This document shows positions 7,399 to 16,300 of a DNA stretch of 64,000 nt, one piece after another. This DNA is from Planctomycetia bacterium (GTDB lineage: Bacteria; Planctomycetota; Phycisphaerae; UBA1845; UTPLA1), in assembly GCA_015200345.1 (NCBI GenBank), contig CP054187.1, forward strand, positions 3,332,470 to 3,396,469, in the 5' to 3' direction. Within the stretch, counting starts at the first letter, position 1; each line of letters begins with the position of its first letter. The notes below the pieces were generated by a model. It saw only the letters and a list, made by a program, of their open reading frames with translations. It was not told where the DNA came from and did not search any database. A program made the translations under genes and the position numbers.

Positions 7399-9816
7399 AT
7401 GGGTAAGCGGTTTTCCGAACGAATCCTCGAATTCATCCGGCGGCCGGGCTATACACCGCTCAAGGCGCGCAAACTTGCCATCGAAATGGGAATCGCCGAG
7501 TCGGAATACGGCGACTTTCACGACGCCGTTGACTCGCTGCGCCGCGTCGGCCGCGTCGTCCTCGGGAGCGGCAACGCCGTCACGCTGCCGCACCCGCCCA
7601 GCACGATGATCGGCACGTTTCGCGGCAACCCGCGCGGCTTTGGTTTTGTCGTGCCCGAAAGCCCCGCCGAGCATGGCGATCTGTACATCGCGCCGGAAGA
7701 CACGGCCGACGCCGTGACCGGTGACAAGGTCCGCTGTCAGGTCATGCGTCGCGGCCATCGTGACGGCAAGCAGATGCTCGCGGGCCGCATCGTGGAGATC
7801 GTCCAGCGCGGGGAGAGCAAGTACGTCGGTCAGTTGCGTCGCGATGGCGGCATCTGGTATGTCCGGCCCGACGGCAACACGCTGCATGTGCCGATCCTGG
7901 TGAGCGATGTCGGCGCGAAGGGCGCGAAGGAGGGCGATCAGGTCGTCGTCGAGATCGTGCGTTACCCCAGCGAGGGCAGACCAGCCAAAGGCGTCATCGT
8001 GGAGCGGATCGGGGCGCGCGGTCAGGCCGGCGTCGATCTGGCGAGCATCATTCGCCAACACAACCTGCCCGAGGAATTCAGCGCCGAGGTGATGGCCGAG
8101 GCGCGCGGCGTGGCGAAAGCGTTCGACGTGCAGGCGCTGGGCGGACCGCGCGAGGACCTGACCGGCCGAACAATTATCACGATCGACCCCGACGACGCGA
8201 AGGATTACGACGACGCGATCTCGCTGGAGCGGCTGGATGGTGGCGGCAACGCCAAGGGAGGCGGCCGGCGCACGGGTCAGGCGAGCGTGGAGCGATCCGG
8301 CGGATCACGAAAAAGCGGAACCAACCCCGAAGGCGCCGCGTGGGAGCTTGGCGTGCACATCGCCGACGTGAGCACGTTCGTGCGCGAGGGCGGCGCGATC
8401 GACACGGCGGCGCGGGAGCGTGGTACGAGCGTCTATTTTCCAGGTTACGTCATCCCGATGCTGCCGGAGCTGCTGTCCAACGGGTTGTGCAGCCTGCAAG
8501 AAGGCGAGGATCGCCTGTGCAAATCCGCGTTCATCCGCTACGACGCGGCCGGTCGCGTGGTGGGCACGCGCTTCGCCAACACCCTTATCCGCTCGACGAA
8601 GCGCCTGACCTACACGCAGGCGCAGGCGATCATCGACGGCGACGCGAGCGATTGTCCCGCTCCGGTCCTGCGATTGCTGAAAGACATGGACACGCTGGCG
8701 AAGGTCATCCGCCGGCGCCGCCTGAATGACGGTATGGTGACACTTGATTTGCCCGAAGTGCGCCTCGTGCTCGATGACGAGGGGCGCGTGATCGACGCGA
8801 AACCCGAGGACGACAGCTTCACGCACACGATCATCGAGATGTTCATGGTCGAGGCCAACGAGGCCGTGGCGCGGGTGCTGGAGCGGATCGGCGTGCCGTT
8901 CATTCGGCGGATTCACCCCGAGCCCAGCCCCGAGTCCCTGGAGGCGATGGGGCGGTTCATGCGCGCCGCGGGGTTTGCGGTGCCCAAGCGCATCACGCCC
9001 GGCGACTTGCAGGCGCTGCTCGCGCCGTTGAAGGGCAAGCCCGAGGCCTATGCGATCAATCTGATTGTGCTCAAGTCGATGCAGACGGCCGAATACTCGC
9101 CGAAGCAGGTCGGGCACTTCGCGCTGGCCAGCAAGGGCTACGCGCACTTCACCAGTCCGATTCGCCGTTACGCCGACCTGATGATTCATCGACTGGTGCA
9201 GCAGCACCTGGACGGCCGCTTGAAAAAATTCGTCGAAGGAATGGAAGGTGTGCCGTCCTACGAGGAACTGGTGGAAATCGGCAACCGGCTGTCGTATCTG
9301 TCGCGTCGGGCGGAGGACGCGGAAGAAGAACTGAAAACGGTCAAGGTGCTGGAGCTGTTGTCGGATCAGGTCGGCGAGGAGTTTGACGGCGTGATCAACG
9401 GCGTCACGAACTTCGGATTGTTTGTTCAGCACCCGACGTACTTAATAGACGGATTGCTAAGAATGGAAGACCTCGGCGACGACTGGTGGGAGGCCAACGT
9501 GGCGATGGGCACGGTCGTCGGCGAGCGCTCTCGCCGGCGGTTCACGCTCGGATCGCTCGTGCGCGTGGCGATTGCCGAGGTGGATGTCTCGGCGCGGCAG
9601 ATGCGCCTGGTACTCCGATCCGGATCGGCGGCCCGCAGCGGGCGGACTTTGAAGGAAGTTCCTCATTCCGAACGCCGAGGCGGGAGCGGCGGCTTCGGGA
9701 AGCCCAAAGCGAACGCGACGAAGGGATTCGGAAAGAATCGCACGAGCCAGGGCCGTGGAAAATCCGCCCGGAGCAGCAACGGAAATCGCGGTAAGTCGCG
9801 TCGTCGCAAGAGGTAA
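7399..9816 (+). CDS. rnr: Ribonuclease R
   Basis: An 805-residue 3'-5' exoribonuclease that degrades structured RNA in the cytoplasm. Domains in order: N-terminal winged-helix region (ILEFIRRPGYTPLKARKLAI), OB/cold-shock domains with GTFRGNPRGFGFV (about residues 70-85), the RNB catalytic domain with DPDDAKDYDD holding Asp263, Asp269, Asp271 and Asp272, an S1 domain from about 660 (EEFDGVINGVTNFGLFVQ), and a Lys/Arg/Ser/Gly-rich tail from about 750. A Gly/Arg/Ser-rich insert of roughly 34 residues (281-314) splits the RNB domain between SLERLDGG and WELGVHIADVS, where close relatives are nearly contiguous. The start ATG at 7399 (MGKRFSERILEFI) fits the family; an earlier in-frame codon at 7345 would add unrelated residues. 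Confidence 0.96.
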   Translation: MGKRFSERILEFIRRPGYTPLKARKLAIEMGIAESEYGDFHDAVDSLRRVGRVVLGSGNAVTLPHPPSTMIGTFRGNPRGFGFVVPESPAEHGDLYIAPEDTADAVTGDKVRCQVMRRGHRDGKQMLAGRIVEIVQRGESKYVGQLRRDGGIWYVRPDGNTLHVPILVSDVGAKGAKEGDQVVVEIVRYPSEGRPAKGVIVERIGARGQAGVDLASIIRQHNLPEEFSAEVMAEARGVAKAFDVQALGGPREDLTGRTIITIDPDDAKDYDDAISLERLDGGGNAKGGGRRTGQASVERSGGSRKSGTNPEGAAWELGVHIADVSTFVREGGAIDTAARERGTSVYFPGYVIPMLPELLSNGLCSLQEGEDRLCKSAFIRYDAAGRVVGTRFANTLIRSTKRLTYTQAQAIIDGDASDCPAPVLRLLKDMDTLAKVIRRRRLNDGMVTLDLPEVRLVLDDEGRVIDAKPEDDSFTHTIIEMFMVEANEAVARVLERIGVPFIRRIHPEPSPESLEAMGRFMRAAGFAVPKRITPGDLQALLAPLKGKPEAYAINLIVLKSMQTAEYSPKQVGHFALASKGYAHFTSPIRRYADLMIHRLVQQHLDGRLKKFVEGMEGVPSYEELVEIGNRLSYLSRRAEDAEEELKTVKVLELLSDQVGEEFDGVINGVTNFGLFVQHPTYLIDGLLRMEDLGDDWWEANVAMGTVVGERSRRRFTLGSLVRVAIAEVDVSARQMRLVLRSGSAARSGRTLKEVPHSERRGGSGGFGKPKANATKGFGKNRTSQGRGKSARSSNGNRGKSRRRKR

Positions 9817-10018
9817 TGGCGGTTCGTGCGAGCACGAATCGGCTTTGGGCTTCACGTTGCGAAGGATTTCAAGACTCCCAGAGTCAATATCCATGCGGCT
9901 TGGCCGTTTGGCGAGTAGTTTCGCGTCGGTTGCATGGGCAAAGTGAAGCACCGGGCGGCGGGCGCGTAGAATCCTGTTGCGAGCAAATGGGGCGGTCTTC
10001 GCAGGAGTGCAGTTCAGC

Positions 10019-11077
10019 ATGAAGAACATGATGAAGCAAGTGATGGTCATTCTGGCTTTTTGTGGGTCGCCGGTTTGGGGACAAAGCGAGCAACCGGACT
10101 CGGCGGGGAACGACGAATCGACGCGCCCGTCGCGAGATCGATTGCGCGAGAATCGGCGTGAGCGCGGACCACGCGAGGACCGCGCGAACCGGCCGCGTCG
10201 CGACGGCGAGCGGCGGGGCAACTGGGAACGGTTCCAGAACGCAACGCCGCAGGAGCGACAGCAGTTGCGGCTGGATCAGATGGTTCAGCAGGCGGCGCGC
10301 TTGTACGATCTCGACGACGCGCAGAAGGAAGTCGTTCGAAGCCAGATTGAGATGATGCAGGCGGAGCGTCGCGCGAAGATGGGCCCCGAGGCCGAGGAGT
10401 ACGATCAGCTTCGCGCGAAGATGTTCGATCACTGGCGGCTGGCACGGGAGAACGCCGGCGACCGGGCGCGAGATCCGAAGTATTGGGAGGAAGTTCGCCT
10501 CGATCCAAAGATGCAGGAGATCCGAAAGCGCGTTCGCGAGTTGGAATCCAAATACCCGTTCAATTTTGACGAGCAGTTGAAGCGAATCGAGACCCTGCTG
10601 CCCGCCGATCAGGTCGCCAAGGGGCGCGAGCGGTGGGCCGCACGCGAGCGCCGGGGTGACGAAGGCGGGCGCGACCTGCGACGCCGAACCGAACGCGAGC
10701 GGCGATCGCGCGGCGATCAAGTTGCGCGAGGCGACAACGCACCGGCAACCGTCGCGCCGGGCAATCCGCTTCCGCCACCCAAGGTCGCCCCACCCCCTCA
10801 TCCGTGGGAAGTCCACACGCGACGATTCATTGAGCAGCATCAATTGACCGAAGCGCAATCCGCGGCGGCGATGGGCGTCTTGAAGGACATGCGCCAGCGG
10901 GCCGAACAGATCGAGCAGCTTACGGCGTCTCGCGTGGCGGCCGTGGCCGATGCCGCCGGCAAGAAGAAGCTCGAAGAGGAGTCGAAGCAACAAGTCGAAT
11001 CGCTGTACGGGGAATTGAAACAGCGGCTGGAATCGCTCCTGACGGCCGCCCAGCGCAGCGCCGGCGCGAAGCCGTAG
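10019..11077 (+). CDS. Secreted Arg/Glu-rich protein, unknown function
   Basis: A 352-residue protein not recognised from a family. The N-terminus MKNMMKQVMVILAFCGSPVW followed by GQSEQ is a plausible signal peptide with cleavage after WG. Residues about 22-80 are extremely rich in Arg, Asp and Glu (RDRLRENRRERGPREDRANR), then predicted long helices follow (LDQMVQQAARLYDLDDAQKE; ESKYPFNFDEQLKRIETLLP). A Pro-rich linker at about 240-265 (PPPKVAPPPHPWE) separates a second helical domain with coiled-coil features. AGGAG at 10003-10007 lies 11 nt before the ATG. The alternating charge and helical character resemble periplasmic Spy-like or planctomycete envelope proteins, but no assignment is made. 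It is followed after 34 nt by the TPR gene, possibly an operon. Confidence 0.75.
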   Translation: MKNMMKQVMVILAFCGSPVWGQSEQPDSAGNDESTRPSRDRLRENRRERGPREDRANRPRRDGERRGNWERFQNATPQERQQLRLDQMVQQAARLYDLDDAQKEVVRSQIEMMQAERRAKMGPEAEEYDQLRAKMFDHWRLARENAGDRARDPKYWEEVRLDPKMQEIRKRVRELESKYPFNFDEQLKRIETLLPADQVAKGRERWAARERRGDEGGRDLRRRTERERRSRGDQVARGDNAPATVAPGNPLPPPKVAPPPHPWEVHTRRFIEQHQLTEAQSAAAMGVLKDMRQRAEQIEQLTASRVAAVADAAGKKKLEEESKQQVESLYGELKQRLESLLTAAQRSAGAKP

Positions 11078-11111
11078 AGCCGGCGGGGCGGATCGGCTAA
11101 AACGCTCCTCC

Positions 11112-13217
11112 ATGTCGCGCAGACACGCAACAGGACGGGGCCGATCAGGCAAATCGGGCGCAGCGCCTCATGCCAGTCACGGTGATCGACGAACGCCGTC
11201 GCCGCGTGAAATCCTCCGGACCGGGCAGGCGGTTCCCCCGGGCACCTGGTCCTGCCTGGTGTTGATTGCTATTGCCACAATCGTGGCATACTCCAACAGT
11301 CTGTCCGGGCAATTCATCGTAGATGACGCGTTGAGCATTGTTCAGAATCGGGCGATTCGCGCGCTCTGGCCGCTGACCGATTACCTCGCCTCGTCGCGCC
11401 CGCTCGTGGATTATTCGCTGGGGATCAACTACGCGCTGCACGGGCTGGAGCGGGAAGGCTATCACGTCGTCAATCTGGCGATTCACCTCCTCGCGGCGTG
11501 GACCTTGTTTGCACTGGTGCGTTGCACGCAGGCGATTCACGCACGCCGGAAGATCGGCGCGGACGAACCGGCCGGTGAGGTGTCGGATGCCGTTTTGGCG
11601 CGCACGCCCGTCGCGCCGGCGCTGATCGTGGCGCTGCTCTGGGCCGTGCATCCGCTTCAGACGCAAGCCGTGACGTACATCATCCAGCGAAGTGAATCGC
11701 TGATGGGGCTGTGCTATCTGCTTGTGCTGTACTGCGTCGCGCGGAGTGCGTCGGCCCCCCGCGCGGGGTGGTGGATGGCCGGTGCGATCGCGGCCTGCGC
11801 GGCGGGCATGGCGAGCAAGGCCGTGATGGTGACCGCCCCGATCGTGGCGATGCTTTACGACCGCGTGTTCCTCGCGTCGAGCTTCCGCGATCTGTTGCGC
11901 CGCCGGTGGGCGTTGTACGTCGGTCTGGTGGCGACGTGGGGCGTGCTGGCCGGTTTTGGCGTGGTCGGCGGCATCTTCGCGCGCGAGCAGGAAGATCCGA
12001 TCACGGTGGGGTTCGGCACGCCCGGGCTGACGGCGTGGGAATACCTGCGCACGCAACCCGAGATTCTGATTCATTACCTGCGGCTCGCCCTGGTCCCGGT
12101 GGGGCAATGCATCGACTACGGCTGGCCCGTGGCCGTGGTCGGCCCGCGCATGTTTCTTAGTGGTGCCGTGGTGACGGGGCTGCTGATAGCGAGCTTGTGG
12201 GCGATGAAGCATCGCCCGTGGGTGGGTTTCGTCGGCCTCGCATATTTTCTGATTCTCGCGCCGACGTCGAGCTTCGTTCCGATTCGCGATCTGGCGTTCG
12301 AACACCGCATGTACCTGCCGCTCGCCTGCGTGATCGTGCTGGTGGTATACGGCATCGAGGCGTTGCTTCGTCGCGCGATGGCGTCGGTCGTCCCGCGGCG
12401 AATACTGGGCGGAGCGGCGGTCGTGGGCGCGGTGTCGTTGCTGACCGTGCTCACCCTCCGTCGCAATGCGCTGTACAGCGACGTCATCGCGTTGTGGCGG
12501 GACAACATCGCGCGAACACCGCATCACCCGAGGCCGCACAATGCCTTGGGCTTCGCGCTGTTGCGGGCCGATCGACTGCCCGAGGCGATCGCGGAGCTGA
12601 ACGAGGCGATCCGTCTGGATCCGTCGTATGCGGGTGCGTGGGCGAATCTGGGTGTGGCGACCTTGAAGCAGGGCGACGCGCGATCGGCGGCGGAGCAGAT
12701 GGAGAAAGCGCTGGCGTTGAGTCCCTATGAGTTCGACGCGGAATTATACTATTATCTAGGTTCTGCCCGGTTTGAGCTGGGGCAGTACGAAGCGGCGCGG
12801 GAACGGTTTGGTCAGGCGTTGCAGATGCGGCCGGTCTACCCGGAGGCGATGTGCAGCCTGGGCAATTCACTTCGTTCCCTTGGGCGATTGTCCGAGGCGG
12901 AGGCAGCGCTGCGCGCCGCGCTTCGGGACGCTCCGAATTACGCGGTTGCCTGGGCGAATCTGGGAATCGTTTTGTCTGAAACCGGCCGATCCGATGAGGC
13001 GGTGGGTGCTTACGAACAGGCGCTGAAATGTCAGGCCGGCAGTGAGGCGGATTCAGGGTTTACCGCCGAGCTTTATGTTCGGCTGGGTCGGTTGCTTCAG
13101 CAAATGGGCCGGTTTGAGGCGGCGCGTGAGAGTTTCGCCGCGGCGTTAAGAATCGCGCCGGATCTTCCCGAGGCCCGAGAAGGACTGGGCCGTGAGGGGC
13201 CTGATCCCGCCCCCTAA
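11112..13217 (+). CDS. Multi-pass membrane protein with C-terminal TPR repeats, TMTC-like
   Basis: A 701-residue protein with about nine to eleven hydrophobic segments in residues 45-460, followed by about six tetratricopeptide repeats (475-690). The membrane part opens with a loop after helix 1, GQFIVDDALSIVQNRAIR, containing an Asp pair, then SRPLVDYSLGINYALHG, HVVNLAIHLLAAWTLF and LLWAVHPLQTQAVTYIIQRS. This pattern matches the GT-C-type glycosyltransferase region of TMTC proteins, in which animal members are O-mannosyltransferases with C-terminal TPRs. Bacterial homologues are common but uncharacterised. The N-terminal 40 residues are basic and probably cytoplasmic. A role as a lipid-linked-sugar glycosyltransferase is inference from architecture; the TPR content is certain. 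Confidence 0.8.
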   Translation: MSRRHATGRGRSGKSGAAPHASHGDRRTPSPREILRTGQAVPPGTWSCLVLIAIATIVAYSNSLSGQFIVDDALSIVQNRAIRALWPLTDYLASSRPLVDYSLGINYALHGLEREGYHVVNLAIHLLAAWTLFALVRCTQAIHARRKIGADEPAGEVSDAVLARTPVAPALIVALLWAVHPLQTQAVTYIIQRSESLMGLCYLLVLYCVARSASAPRAGWWMAGAIAACAAGMASKAVMVTAPIVAMLYDRVFLASSFRDLLRRRWALYVGLVATWGVLAGFGVVGGIFAREQEDPITVGFGTPGLTAWEYLRTQPEILIHYLRLALVPVGQCIDYGWPVAVVGPRMFLSGAVVTGLLIASLWAMKHRPWVGFVGLAYFLILAPTSSFVPIRDLAFEHRMYLPLACVIVLVVYGIEALLRRAMASVVPRRILGGAAVVGAVSLLTVLTLRRNALYSDVIALWRDNIARTPHHPRPHNALGFALLRADRLPEAIAELNEAIRLDPSYAGAWANLGVATLKQGDARSAAEQMEKALALSPYEFDAELYYYLGSARFELGQYEAARERFGQALQMRPVYPEAMCSLGNSLRSLGRLSEAEAALRAALRDAPNYAVAWANLGIVLSETGRSDEAVGAYEQALKCQAGSEADSGFTAELYVRLGRLLQQMGRFEAARESFAAALRIAPDLPEAREGLGREGPDPAP

Positions 13218-13279
13218 AAAAAACATTCAGAGATGGTGGGAATTGCTTTTGTTTTGAAGCATAACCCTGTAAGATATCT

Positions 13280-13289
13280 TTAACGTTAA
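13280..13289. promoter_or_regulatory. Palindrome TTAACGTTAA upstream of the subtilase gene
   Basis: A perfect 10-bp palindrome lies in the AT-rich part of the 168-nt spacer before the subtilase gene, about 97 nt ahead of its start. The surrounding stretch (GTAAGATATCTTTAACG) contains possible -10-like sequences, but no -35/-10 pair with proper spacing was found. It could be an operator; the evidence is symmetry and position only. Confidence 0.2.
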
Positions 13290-13385
13290 CAGGACCATTC
13301 GCCACCGGATGGCCGGAGTGAGGGAAGGTTCTTGTTTCATTTTTCAGTCAATGGTGCCTTGCCGTCTGACCAGAGGATCACACGC

Positions 13386-16300
13386 ATGTCATTTGCACGA
13401 CGCTTTCTTTTTTCTGTTTGTCTAATTTCAATCGTCGGCTGGGGCCGGGTCCAGGCGGCGGAGCCGGTGATTCGCTGGCGGACGGGGACGCAGACGCTGC
13501 CGCGGCAGAGCGTCGAGCAGGTGAAGGCGAAGCTGCTGGAGCTGGCAGGCGTGTCGGCGACGGAAGGCATGCAGAGCGCCGGCGCGGTTAAGGCGGGCGA
13601 GGGGTCCGGTCAGGCGGGCGCGGGTTCATCGCAGGCGGGCGCGGCGGCGCAAGCGAACGCGGCGGGTTCGGCGCACGTGATCGTGCAGTTCGAGACCCCG
13701 GTGACGCGCGCGATGCGCGAGCAGTTGACGGCCGGGGGCCTGACGTTGCAGAGTTACCTCGGCGACAATGCGTACTTCGCGCACGTGGATGGCTCGAAGC
13801 TGAATGCCGAGTTGGCGGCACAGGTACCGGGTTTTTCGCGCGTTGCGCCGATCCATCTTGAAGCCAAGCTGCATCCCGATCTGGCGGCCGGGGAGATCGT
13901 GCCGTGGTCGGTCGTGCCGCGGGACGGCGTGGTGAAGCTGAAGGGCGAAGGGGACGAGTCCCCGGCCCTGGGCGATGCCGGCAAGCTGTGGGCGGCGACG
14001 GAAGACGACCTGAAGGATCCGTTCGTGGCGGCGTACGTGATCTTCCATCCCGACGTGTCGCTGGAAGACGGCGTGGCGAAGATCCACGAGCTGGATGGCC
14101 GCGTGATGTCGTACCTGTACACGATCAACGGCCTGGTGGTGGAGCTGCCGTACGCGAATCTGAAGGTTCTGGGTCTGGAGGATTCGGTGCAGTGGATCGA
14201 GCCGCCGCTTCCGCCGATGGGCGAGTTGAACGCGGAGAACCGCGTGCGGACGGGAGCGAACATCGTTCAGGCCGCGCCGTACAACCTGACCGGGGCGGGG
14301 GTGAAGGTGATGGTGTATGACGGGGGGAAGATTCGGACGACGCACCAGGACTTCCAGGGTCGGGGGGTGATCGGGGCGAGCGAGCCGGCTTGCAGCACGG
14401 TGAGCGACCACGCGACGCACGTGTCCGGGACGATCGGCGGGGCGGGGGTGGCGAACGCGAACAACAAGGGCATGGCACCGGGGGTGGACATCGTCAGCTA
14501 CGGATTCCAGCAGAGCGCGACGGGCACGACCTGCCCGAGCTTGTCCGCGGGGTTCCTTTACACCGATCCGGGTGACGCGCTGGTGGACTACACCAACGCG
14601 TTCAACGTGGCCGGTGCGGTCATCTCGAACAATTCGATCGGCACGAACACCGCGCCCAACGGCTTCAACTGCGCCTGGGAAGGCGACTACGGCGCGATGG
14701 ACATCCTGATCGACTCGATGGTCCGCGGCAGCCTGGGCCAGCCGATCCGCGTGGTCTGGGCCAACGGCAACGAGCGAAGCAGCGGGCGCTGCGGCACGAC
14801 GTACCGCACGACGGCCCCGCCGGCCTGCGCCAAGAATCACATTACGGTCGGCGCGCTGAACTCGAACGATGACAGCGTGACGAGCTTCACAAGCTGGGGT
14901 CCGGCCGACGACGATCGGATGAAGCCGGACCTGTCGGCGCCGGGGTGCCAGGTCGGCGGGGATGCCGGGGTGACCTCGTGCGGCAGTGCCAGCGACACGG
15001 CCTACACGAGCAAGTGCGGCACGTCGATGGCCTCGCCGACGGTCTGCGGTCTGTCGGCCCTGCTGTTGCAGGACTACCGGGCACAGTTCCCGGGGAATCC
15101 CGATTTCCGCAACTCGACGCTGAAGATCCTGCTGGCTCATACGGCCGTGGATCTGTTCAATCCGGGTCCGGACTATCAGACGGGTTACGGATCGGTTCGG
15201 ATTCAGCCGGCGGTGGACTTCATGCGGACGGGGAATTTTTTGGAGAACACGGTCAGCGGGACGGGCGAGACGTTCCAGGCGGTGGTGATCGTCAGTCCGC
15301 TGGACACGCAGTTGAAGGTGACGCTGGCGTGGGACGACGTTCCGGGCACGGCGAACACGATCCCCGAGCTGGTGAACGATCTGGACCTGCGGGTGTTCGA
15401 TGCGAGCAACACGCAGTACTACCCGTGGACCCTGGGCGGCATCGCGAACCCTGCGGCGCCGGCGGTTCGGACGCAGCGCAACAGCGTGGACAATATTGAA
15501 CAGGTGGTGATTGATGCTCCGGCGCCGGGGGCGTACCGGGTGGAGGTACACGGGTTCAATGTGCCGCAGGGTCCGCAGCCGTTTTCGCTGTGCGCCTCGC
15601 CGCTGCTGGTGAACTGCTCGAGCCAGGGGACGATGTCGCTGGATCGGACGAAGTACGCGTGTGCCAGCACGGCGACGCTGCGGGTGGTGGACTGCGATCT
15701 GAACACCGACGACGGTTCGGTGCAGACGGTGAATGTGAGCATCGCCTCGACGACCGAACCGGGCGGCGAGACGGTGACGCTGACCGAGACGGCCGCCGAA
15801 TCGGCGACGTTCGTGGGCAGCATCAACCTCGCGACGAGCGACTCGGCCGGCGTGCTGCACATAGCGAACGGCGATACGGTGACGGCGACTTACGTCGACG
15901 CCGACGACGGCAACGGCGGTTTCAACGTCAACGTGACCGCCAACGCGACGGTGGACTGCGATAGCCCGATCATCTCCAACGTCGCGGTTTCCAACATCGA
16001 GCCGCGCAACGCGACGATCACGTTTACCACAAACGAGCCGTGCCGGGCGACGGTGAATTATGGCACGAGCTGCGGCAGCCTGACCGGATCGGCCAGCTCG
16101 CAGACCTACAACACGAGCCATACGTTTGACTTGTCGAATCTGACGATCGCGACGACGTACTTTTTCTCCGTCAGCGTTGAAGATCAGGCGGCCAACACCG
16201 CCACGGACGACAACGGCGGGTCGTGCCACACGTTCACGACTGAAGATCTGCCGGAGCTTTACACCGAACAGTTCACGGGCGGCGCCGATTCGTTTGATCT

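Noticed and set aside
13201..13225. Terminator after the TPR gene (GGGGC...GCCCC)
   Set aside because: The stem is followed by A residues, not T, on the plus strand, so it does not meet the criteria for an intrinsic terminator in that direction.
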